Source: CAYLNH01 sp964384625 (GTDB taxonomy: Bacteria > Verrucomicrobiota > Lentisphaeria > JABSQK01). From it: a DNA stretch of 10,001 nucleotides. The notes beneath the pieces are model-generated. The model made no database searches and was not told the DNA's origin. It saw nothing but the letters and a program-made list of their open reading frames with translations. The translations under genes were made by a program, and so were the position numbers. Below, piece after piece: positions 1 through 7,900 of the stretch (positions are counted from its first letter, which is position 1; each line of letters opens with the position of its first letter). The stretch lies in assembly GCA_964384625.1 (NCBI GenBank), contig CAYLNH010000267.1, forward strand, positions 1-10,001. Reading direction: 5' to 3'.

Positions 1-47
1 CGACTCTTGAAAGTCTCTCAAAATGTGAAGTTATTTCCGCGCGGACC

Positions 48-863
48 CTAAGCAGGATGAACCGGCATGACGACAAGGATGACCTCGACCGGAAGGGCCG
101 CAAGGTCGTTCACGACCGCGAGCCGTTCGGGGTCGACGCCGAATTCACGGAACTGCAAACGGCGACTTCGGTCACGTCCGGCATGCAGTCGAAAAGCCCG
201 CGAGCCGGATCTCCGAATCCGGCCACGGTCGATCAGTCTCTCCTGCAAGGCAATGCTTGCCGACAGTTCCGGGTGCTCCAGCCATTGGCGGAAGCGCAGG
301 AAATAGCGCACCGCAATCAGACTGTCGGTGGCTTTGCCGAACAGCAACGGTTCACCCCGATGATAGCGGATGAACGGGGATTCATACAGCTGCTGTTCAT
401 AATATCGATCTTCCGTCTGCACCAGTTCGCTCATGATTACCGGTACAACGAGCAACTCCGGGGCGTAACGCTTGAGCATGACCCTCGCCATCACCACTGA
501 CGCCGGGAAGGTGACTCCGGCACTGCCCATATTGTAACTGCTGACGGGTCGGCCGGTGTGGCGCGTGTACGCGGCGTCAAAAACTGCCGGATCAATGCTT
601 GCGGCCACAGTCGAAGGTCCAAGAAAGACAACGTCGATCTCGCCGCCGCCATCGACGATTTCATCGGCTTCGGCCAGACGCAAATCGAGAGCGCGACGGT
701 TGATGCCGAAGCTCGGCCTGGGCAAACGACGTTGAACCGCCGGCTGCCGCAGAACAATCTCCGCGCTGAAAACGCCCGCCGCCATCAGCAGGATCGCGCC
801 GAAGCAGGTACGACCGCACGGCCGGGACAGGGCAAGTAGAAACCGGCGCGGGTGATCTCCCAT
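48..863 (-). CDS. Membrane-anchored SGNH/GDSL-hydrolase-like protein, apparently C-terminally truncated
   Basis: The 271-residue product has one hydrophobic segment near the N-terminus (about residues 20-38, FGAILLMAAGVFSAEIVL), suggesting an inner-membrane anchor with the rest outside. After it comes VVFLGPSTVAASIDPAVFD (about 78-96), which resembles SGNH block I with GPS in place of GDS and Ser84 as the possible nucleophile. SYNMGSAGVTFPAS (109-122) resembles the following Asn/Gly blocks. The protein stops right after VILVVMPVHPA, where relatives usually continue to a C-terminal Asp-x-x-His block, so the catalytic His region appears to be missing. The ATG at 863 was chosen because it lies one base after the argH stop, with an AAGGA about 11 nt upstream. 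An in-frame ATG at 905 would overlap argH by 41 nt. The family assignment rests on motifs only; substrate is unknown, and esterase or acyl-transfer activity is an inference. Confidence 0.6.
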   Translation of the reverse strand: MGDHPRRFLLALSRPCGRTCFGAILLMAAGVFSAEIVLRQPAVQRRLPRPSFGINRRALDLRLAEADEIVDGGGEIDVVFLGPSTVAASIDPAVFDAAYTRHTGRPVSSYNMGSAGVTFPASVVMARVMLKRYAPELLVVPVIMSELVQTEDRYYEQQLYESPFIRYHRGEPLLFGKATDSLIAVRYFLRFRQWLEHPELSASIALQERLIDRGRIRRSGSRAFRLHAGRDRSRRLQFREFGVDPERLAVVNDLAALPVEVILVVMPVHPA

Positions 864-864
864 A

Positions 865-2235
<1,371 letters not shown>

Positions 2236-2293
2236 TTCGATTTCCTCGTTTGTGGGAATCCGTGTAGACGTTGCAGTGACGCCGGAATGTCAG

Positions 2294-3340
2294 CTAGTCA
2301 ATGCCTTCGATCTTCACCGTTTTTGCGCCTTCGGTGACCTCGCCGACCCTGGCTGCCGGGATGCCGTTCTGGTAGGCCAGGTCGATGACTTTGTCGACGG
2401 TGTCGGCGGGGAGAAAGATCATCATGCCGACGCCCATGTTGAAGACCCGGTACATCTCGGCTTCCTCGATCTCGCCCTTGGCCTGGATCAGTTTGAAGAT
2501 CGGCGGGACGGACATGACCTCTTTCTGAAAGACGGCATCCACGTTGTCGGGCAGGATCCGCGGGACGTTGTCGTAGAACCCGCCGCCGGTAATATGGGCC
2601 ATGCCGTGAATCGGCAGTTCGTCTTCCAGCGTCCGGCGAATGACCTGCCAGTAGCAGACATGCGGTTTCAGCAGGGCGGCGCCGACGCTCTGGCCGTCCA
2701 ATTCCGGCAGCGTCGTGTCCACGCTGTAGCCGGCATCTTTCAGGAGGACCTGCCGGGCCAGGCTGTAGCCGTTGGTATGCAGGCCGTTCGCTGCCAGACC
2801 GACGATTGCGGTCCCCGGCCGGATGTTCTCGCCGCTGATGATCTTCGATTTCTCGACCACGCCGGTAATGCTGCCGACCAGGTCGTAGTCCTCGCCGTAG
2901 AGCCCGGGCATCTCTGCGGTCTCGCCGCCCAGCAGGGCTACGCGTTGTTCACTGCAGGCCTCGGCCAAGCCGCTGAGGACCTCTTCATACAGCGGGCTGC
3001 GCAGCTTGCCGATGCCGAGGTAGTCCATGAAATACAGCGGCTCCGCGCCCTGCACGATGATATCGTTGATACAGTGGTTGACGATGTCCTTGCCGACGGT
3101 GTCGTGCTTGTTCATCAGGTTGGCGACCATCAACTTGGTGCCGACGCCGTCGACGCTGGAGACGATCACCGGTTCGCGGTAGTTGGACAGATCCAGTTGA
3201 AACATGCCGCCGAAGCCGCCGATGGGCGCGAGCACTTCGGGGCGCGTGGTGTTCTTGATCTTCTCTTTGACGTCGCCCAGCAGTTTCTGGGCGAGGTCGA
3301 TATCGACGCCGGCTTCGGCATAGCGGTCGCTCTTGGCCAT
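2294..3340 (-). CDS. purM: Phosphoribosylformylglycinamidine cyclo-ligase (AIR synthetase)
   Basis: Catalyses ATP-dependent ring closure of formylglycinamidine ribonucleotide to aminoimidazole ribonucleotide, the fifth step of de novo purine synthesis, in the cytoplasm. The 348 residues match the family length. Motifs in order are YAEAGVDI (7-14), GGFGGMF (41-47), the nucleotide-binding SSVDGVGTK (61-69), INDIIVQGAEPLYFMDY (91-107) and LLGGETAEMPG (137-147), followed by HITGGGFYDNVPRIL and FNMGVGMMIF nearer the C-terminus. The ATG at 3340 is preferred over an in-frame ATG at 3430: the family starts near MAKSDRYAEAGVD, AAGGTG lies six bases upstream, and the extra 30 residues look like translated leader. 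It heads the purM-argH-SGNH run. The rest of the purine pathway is not in the window. Confidence 0.97.
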   Translation of the reverse strand: MAKSDRYAEAGVDIDLAQKLLGDVKEKIKNTTRPEVLAPIGGFGGMFQLDLSNYREPVIVSSVDGVGTKLMVANLMNKHDTVGKDIVNHCINDIIVQGAEPLYFMDYLGIGKLRSPLYEEVLSGLAEACSEQRVALLGGETAEMPGLYGEDYDLVGSITGVVEKSKIISGENIRPGTAIVGLAANGLHTNGYSLARQVLLKDAGYSVDTTLPELDGQSVGAALLKPHVCYWQVIRRTLEDELPIHGMAHITGGGFYDNVPRILPDNVDAVFQKEVMSVPPIFKLIQAKGEIEEAEMYRVFNMGVGMMIFLPADTVDKVIDLAYQNGIPAARVGEVTEGAKTVKIEGID

Positions 3341-3346
3341 CTGGAT

Positions 3347-3352
3347 CACCTT
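3347..3352 (-). promoter_or_regulatory. Ribosome binding site of purM
   Basis: AAGGTG on the minus strand lies six bases before the ATG at 3340. It decides the purM start in favour of 3340 over the upstream in-frame ATG at 3430. Confidence 0.6.
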
Positions 3353-3398
3353 GTATACGGTATGAAAATTCGTTCCCGGCGGGTCTTCCCGAGAAGCG

Positions 3399-3415
3399 CC
3401 AAACCTATGGTTTGG
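3399..3415. repeat. Perfect 7-bp inverted repeat upstream of purM
   Basis: CCAAACC-TAT-GGTTTGG is a perfect palindrome with a 3-base centre, about 60-75 bp before the purM start codon. It could be an operator or a small RNA hairpin. It overlaps the candidate -10 hexamer of the purM promoter, which would suit repressor binding. No second copy was seen in the window and no known operator is recognised. Confidence 0.45.
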
Positions 3416-3430
3416 ACGACCGGAAATCAA
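3402..3430 (-). promoter_or_regulatory. Candidate sigma70-type promoter of purM
   Basis: On the minus strand TTGATT (3425-3430) and TAGGTT (3402-3407) are separated by 17 bases. The -35 matches four of six consensus bases and the -10 matches three of six, including the conserved T, A and final T. It would give a 5' leader of about 55 nt. The weak -10 keeps this tentative, but some promoter is expected here because the upstream gene is functionally unrelated and 221 nt away. Confidence 0.25.
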
Positions 3431-3490
3431 GCCGAAGGACTGGAACAGAGCGAGACGTCGGCGGCCTGCTGCAATGACGGGCTCCCGGTT

Positions 3491-3506
3491 CCGCCGTGCC
3501 CGGCGG
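3491..3506 (-). other. GC-rich stem-loop between the pseudopilin gene and purM
   Basis: CCGCCG-GGCA-CGGCGG on the minus strand forms a perfect 6-bp stem with a 4-base loop, about 55-70 nt after the pseudopilin stop. No T-run follows, so it is not a standard intrinsic terminator. It may be a weak pause or 3'-end-stabilising hairpin, or chance in GC-rich DNA. Confidence 0.2.
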
Positions 3507-3561
3507 GGTTTGCCTGGCTGACGAATTCACCGGGTAGAGCGTGGTATTTCCATCGTTCGAC

Positions 3562-4566
3562 TCAGTTCAACTCATCCATCCACTGCCAATTCCCGCCCTT
3601 GGGTTCGCGATTCAGGATGTCCCAAAGCCGCGCTCGAAACTCCGGCTGCGCGTTCTGCGGATCGTATTCCGGGGTGCCGCCATGCCAGTAGCCGCCGTTG
3701 CTGTCGGCAATCACGTATTCTTTGGCTTCGAGCAGTTCCACGTGCCCGTCCATGAAGGAAAACAGCTTGTCCCCGCCTTCATCGGCTTTGGCTTTGGACA
3801 TCACCAGTATTGCCTGGTCGTACCCGTCGGGGGGGTTCCGCCAGCCCCCGGCCGAGGCGTCATAGCCGGGCTTGATCGTCACCGACATGGATCCCATGAA
3901 TTTGCGGTCGCCCATGAACATGTTCTCGTCCGGCTGGACCGCATCTGTGGAACGCAGGTTGTTGTATTGATTGGCCAGAGACCATCGCCCTTCCGTTTCC
4001 GGTTTCCGCGTACCCAGTTGGTCGCTGTTGATCGAGGAATACAGGAAGAAGCAGTTGGGCGCGTAGTTGATCGGGTAGTCGCCGAAGACCTCGCTGTCCG
4101 GCATGCTCGATATCGTCGCCCACGTCCCGCCTGAACGTCCCGCCTGCTCGATTCCCTGGTCACTGAACATCACCGGCGGGATGTAGTCGCCGTCCACCAA
4201 CTCGTCCGCCCAGATCCGCGGCAACTTCGATCCCGGCGGGTCCCAGGGTCCACCGCCGTTCACCGTAACCAGCTCATTGCTCGGATGGAAGATCGACGCC
4301 ACGGGATCGCCGTCCAATCCAGGCGTCATTCCCTTCCAGAGATAGGGCAGATGATTGAAATCTCCCTCGAACATGAGAACCGCGATCATGATCTGTCTGT
4401 GGTGGGATCTGGCGTTGGCGGTCAGCGCAATTCGTCGGGCTTTCTGCAAGGCCGGCAGCAGCATCGCCGCCAGGACGGCAATGATGGCAATTACCACCAG
4501 CAGTTCGATGAGAGTGAAAGCCTTGGGTCGCGTGTCCCTGATGCGACGCCCGAGTGGGATACCCAT
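3562..4566 (-). CDS. Pseudopilin-like protein with type IV prepilin leader (H-X9-DG-related)
   Basis: The 334-residue product opens with a short basic leader (MGIPLGRRIRDTRPKA), then FTLIELLVVIAIIAVL and a hydrophobic helix running to about residue 41. Prepilin peptidase would cut between Ala16 and Phe17, and Glu21 is the usual Glu+5. Ala instead of Gly at -1 is tolerated in the family. The body follows the layout of prepilin-type processing-associated proteins of planctomycete and lentisphaeral genomes, ending in LFSFMDGHVELL (268-279). Glu263 stands where the H-X9-DG motif has His. The likely location is the inner membrane facing the periplasm; function is unknown, and secretion or assembly is only inferred. 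The ATG at 4566 is chosen over one at 4605 because AAAGGAG lies seven bases upstream. It has its own promoter. Confidence 0.85.
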   Translation of the reverse strand: MGIPLGRRIRDTRPKAFTLIELLVVIAIIAVLAAMLLPALQKARRIALTANARSHHRQIMIAVLMFEGDFNHLPYLWKGMTPGLDGDPVASIFHPSNELVTVNGGGPWDPPGSKLPRIWADELVDGDYIPPVMFSDQGIEQAGRSGGTWATISSMPDSEVFGDYPINYAPNCFFLYSSINSDQLGTRKPETEGRWSLANQYNNLRSTDAVQPDENMFMGDRKFMGSMSVTIKPGYDASAGGWRNPPDGYDQAILVMSKAKADEGGDKLFSFMDGHVELLEAKEYVIADSNGGYWHGGTPEYDPQNAQPEFRARLWDILNREPKGGNWQWMDELN

Positions 4567-4573
4567 TTGTCCG

Positions 4574-4580
4574 CTCCTTT
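4574..4580 (-). promoter_or_regulatory. Strong ribosome binding site of the pseudopilin gene
   Basis: AAAGGAG on the minus strand lies seven bases before the ATG at 4566, the best Shine-Dalgarno match in the window. It fixes the start at 4566, not 4605, and begins one base after the last hairpin of the leader. Confidence 0.75.
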
Positions 4581-4581
4581 G

Positions 4582-4626
4582 GGGGCCTTGCCCCTTGCTC
4601 TGCAAGCGGGACCAAACCCGTCCCGC
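4582..4626 (-). other. Pseudopilin 5' leader made of three contiguous hairpins
   Basis: Read on the minus strand, three perfect stem-loops abut with no spacer. They are GCGGGAC-GGGTTTG-GTCCCGC (4626-4606, 7 bp), TTGC-AGA-GCAA (4605-4595, 4 bp) and GGGGC-AAG-GCCCC (4594-4582, 5 bp). The first starts at about the transcription start predicted from the -10 at 4635-4640, and the last ends one base before the Shine-Dalgarno. They fill nearly the whole leader. mRNA stabilisation or control of ribosome access is plausible. No known riboswitch is recognised. Confidence 0.5.
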
Positions 4627-4634
4627 GGAAATGA

Positions 4635-4663
4635 AATATAACGCATTGTGCGCTGAGATTCAA
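4635..4663 (-). promoter_or_regulatory. Sigma70-type promoter of the pseudopilin gene
   Basis: On the minus strand TTGAAT (4658-4663, four of six consensus bases) and TATATT (4635-4640, five of six) are exactly 17 bases apart. The -10 stands out as AT-rich in GC-rich surroundings. The predicted start, near 4628, leaves a leader of about 62 nt. This is the best promoter match in the window and suggests the pseudopilin is transcribed independently of the large gene upstream. Confidence 0.6.
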
Positions 4664-4708
4664 GCTGACAGCATTGGCGTCGTCAGCCCTCGTTTGCTGC
4701 CCTCCGGC

Positions 4709-4733
4709 CTCCACGGGGTTCATCCCCGTGGTG
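4709..4733. repeat. Palindromic element, copy 1
   Basis: A perfect 8-bp stem, CCACGGGG-TTCAT-CCCCGTGG (4711-4731), lies inside a wider unit CTCCACGGG...CCCGTGGTG. Copy 2 at 4803-4827 shares the nine bases at each end; the loop differs and the innermost base pair is swapped. Pair-preserving change suggests a conserved RNA or DNA hairpin, as in REP-type elements. No T-run follows on either strand. Confidence 0.55.
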
Positions 4734-4742
4734 CCAAGATTA

Positions 4743-4769
4743 CTCTCCACGCCGTGACCGGCAGGAGAG
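4743..4769. repeat. Nested hairpin between the two palindromic copies
   Basis: CTCTCC (4743-4748) pairs with GGAGAG (4764-4769), and inside it GCCG (4751-4754) pairs with CGGC (4759-4762) around a TGAC loop. The result is a 10-bp stem with a small 2/1 internal bulge. Its spacing between two related hairpins suggests one composite structured element. Confidence 0.4.
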
Positions 4770-4802
4770 ATGAGCGATGCCCGGCGGAAGAACCAATCAT
4801 CG

Positions 4803-4827
4803 CTCCACGGGCACGAGGCCCGTGGTG
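4803..4827. repeat. Palindromic element, copy 2
   Basis: A perfect 8-bp stem, CCACGGGC-ACGAG-GCCCGTGG (4805-4825), with the same outer bases (CTCCACGGG and CCCGTGGTG) as the copy 94 bases away. It lies about 150 nt beyond the stop of the large gene on the minus strand. Confidence 0.55.
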
Positions 4828-4974
4828 GCGCGCAGAAACGACAGGGCAACAAACGCGAACTTACCCCTGGCGTTGGATTTTCGGGCAAATGCCTGGCATT
4901 GCCTTTCGGTGCAACAGGCACAAGAGCGCCGGCGCTGTCAGTTCTGGTTGGGTCCGTCCTTCTTTCTCATGCTT

Positions 4975-7900
4975 CTATTCGGACGTCCGAGTTGTGGTGA
5001 CAGCGAGGGGATGCTGGGATCGGACGTAGACGACCTGCCGCTTGGTCGGGCCGAAAGCGAGAACGGCCAGCCCCTCGGTCGTGTCCGACAGCAGCCACTG
5101 CAGCGGGTCATCCACGCGAGGAATGGGCTTGCCGGATGTCGTTTTGATATTGATGTTGGCGTTCCCGGCAGCAACGCGGATCAGACCGGCGGCCTGCAGG
5201 ACCAGTGTCTTTCCGTCGACCTCCGCTTTGGTGAACGGCGTTTCGGCGAGCGCATTGATGCCGTTGCCGTTGGCGACGTGCCGATTCGTGTAATCGGCTC
5301 CCACGATTGCCGCGGCCGCCCGGCCGATCTTGGGATTGGCTTCGCCGGTGAGCAGGTCGAGACCCGCGAGTCTGCTTTCGTCACCGGCTTCCGTGTAGTA
5401 ACGCGATGCCGCCGTTGCCTGCAAGGCCCGATCCCGAAGGAGGACCTGGAGCCGCGGCCCGGTCAGCGGCAGCCCCACCTTGGCCGTCTGGTGAATCCGG
5501 TTGATCTCGTCTCGCAGTCGTTCCAGGTATTGGCCGGAGGCGCTCTCGAGGCCGTCGAACAAGACTGCCCCGCGGTACTGCTTCGGGTTGTGCCAGAGGG
5601 CAAGCACCGGTTTCTTCCCGACCGTGAGCAACCCTCTTGCCGCCCCTTTGACGGTGAACGTTGCCGCATGCACCGCCAGTAGCGATGTCTTGGTGTCCCG
5701 GCCGTTGACGTCGACGCGGCGGACCGTTCGTTTTGACGCGGGGTAGCCCTCGACGATCGTGGTCTGCACGTCGTTCTCCCAGGGCCAGTCGAGTGTCAGT
5801 TTGCCGTCGTGGTCGGCGGCAGTTCCGGCTTCGGCATTGTCTTCTGCCGGCAGGAAGGGGTTGATGTAGAGCAGTCCCGGGGTGTCCTTGAGCCACTTGG
5901 TCAAGGCGGTGATGGTCTGGTCCCGGAGCTTGTCCGGGTCGCGGACGACGATCATGCGGTAGCGGGACAGATCCAGGTTGACCACCTGGTCGAGATCGGC
6001 GACGAAGTCGTACTCATTGAGCAGCGCCATGCCGGGGACCAACGGGTTCGCAGTCGGGGGCCGGCTCCAGACCGATACATCAGCGCGAACCGCCAGGATC
6101 TTCGGCTTGGGATTGCGCCGGGGCAGGCTGTTGAAGACCCGAACGCAATCGTAGACGTACTGCTGGTAGAAGCCGAAGCCGCGGCGCATCTTCTCTTTCG
6201 ACGCGGCGATCTTGCGGTCTCTTTCTTCCGTCTTCTTGCCGGCATCGAGCTCAATGTCATCGAGGTCGTCCATCCCGAGATCATTGTCATTGTCGCCGAT
6301 GATCGGCTTGCCCAGGGCCTGTCGATCCAGAATCTTCTCGACGCCGCGGAAGGCATGGTCGATGCCGCGTTTCAGGTCGGGGCTGTCCGCTCCGATGCTC
6401 TCGGCATTGGCGACGACGCCGGACATGCTTTTGCCGCGCTTGAAGGTTGGCGAGATGAAGATCCAGATACTGAACCAGCCGGCATCGGCGCCCGCCAGCC
6501 ACGCGGTGACCGTGTCGGCATAGCTCCTGCTCGTGCGATACATCAACGGTCTCTCCGGCACGCTTCGGTTCCATTTGACCGGGTTCATCTCGTAGCCGCC
6601 GATGCCGAGACTGAGCCACAGGATCGGTCGTTCCGGCCAGTGGGTTTTGTAGCGCCGGACCAGGTTGTAGGCGGCCATGCGGCTGTCCCCCTTGTAGTGA
6701 TAGATTCCCGCGACATCGAACTTCCACGTATTGAAGTTCGGCGGGACGAGCGATCCGTGCAGCCCCTGGATCGGCAGGAACGTGCAGACCTGGAGGCCGG
6801 GCCGCTGCCGGCCGAATCGCAGTTTTATGTAGTCGTAGATCGCGTTGAAGCCCTCCACCGACCGACTCAGCGCCCAATTGATCCACGCCCGCTTCTCGTC
6901 GGGGTTCAGGTTCTCCACCTTACCGCCGATGCGGTTGGTATCGATTGCGGCATCCCGGCAGAACTGCCGCCAGCCGTCGTTCCACAGAGTTGAGGGGTTC
7001 ATCGACATCGTCTCTTCGCCGAGGACCACGCCGTCGAGGTACGGCAGGTTTGCATCGGTCAACTGCGCGTCGATCTGCCGCCAGAAACTGTTTCGGTTGC
7101 GGCCGCTGACGATGATCTGGCCGGGATTGCCGACGCACGAGATCCGGGCAAAGACAACCTTGCCTTTGGCGTAGGCTTTCTTCCAAACCTCTGACGGTTC
7201 GGGCTTGAACACGTAGTAGCCCTGGAACGGCGAGCTCTCGGCATCGCGTCCGATCCCGCAGAGCCAGGTCATGTTCTGGCGCGCTTTCACGTTGCGCGCC
7301 GCCGGCCGCCGGGCCGGCTTGGGCTGTCCCTTCGCCTTCGCCAGGGCGTCCTTGAGATAGAGGGTGACGCCAATGTTTTTCTCAGCGGCGATGGCTTCGG
7401 CGATGGCTTTGCCATGTTGCGGCTGCGCCCGAGTCGCGAGCAGCGCCGCCGCCTGCAGCCGAACCCAGTCATGCGTGTCGGTCAGGCCCTTCACCGCGAT
7501 CGGCGTGGCCTGTTCGGGGGCGATCGCGGCCAGTGCCCGCAACGCGTAGGCCCGGATGTAGCCGTCATGCCCCGACGCCGCCTGGGTCAGGTCCTGGACC
7601 GCTTCCGGAGTGCCCCGGGCACGCAGTTGGTCAACGACCCGATGTCTGACGAGGCTGGGCGCCGTTTCCAGGTCAAACAGTCGCGCCTGTCGCGGGTCCT
7701 TCGGCCGGAACGGCGCCAACGCCGTGACGGCGGCCGCGGCAAGCTTGCCGTGGGGAGACTGGGCGAGATGCTTGAGTTGGGCCAGGTCGTCTTGCTCAAG
7801 CTCTTTGGGGAGGGCTGCGATGCCGGCCAACACCGTGCGACTGTCGGTCGATCGCAGCAGCCGTGAGATGGCTTCCGGGTTCGCGGCGGCCAACCGGTCC

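Larger units (their letters stand above)
4664..4974. other. Intergenic stretch between the large gene and the pseudopilin promoter
   Basis: No supportable gene. Besides the three hairpins listed separately, it holds a perfect 12-base palindrome AGCGCCGGCGCT (4925-4936) about 40 nt past the large gene's stop, and an imperfect inverted repeat GGCAAATGCC/GGCATTGCC (4884-4903). Neither is followed by a T-run, so no convincing terminator is seen. Short open frames here translate to low-complexity Arg/Gly/Pro text without a family signature. Confidence 0.5.

Noticed and set aside
4709..4827. CRISPR array, considered because of the spaced palindromes
   Set aside because: There are only two related copies with different loops, no regular spacers and no cas gene in the window.
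4925..4936. Palindrome AGCGCCGGCGCT as terminator of the large gene
   Set aside because: There is no spacer for a good loop and no T-run downstream on the minus strand.
4777..5682. Open reading frame of 301 codons on the plus strand beginning in the intergenic region
   Set aside because: It starts inside the hairpin region and runs antisense to the end of the large gene. It has no family signature and poor start context.
5809..6993. Open reading frame of 394 codons on the plus strand within the large gene
   Set aside because: It is antisense to the well-supported barrel-like region. Its product reads as typical complement text with many Asp, Val, Gly and Gln and no recognisable domain.
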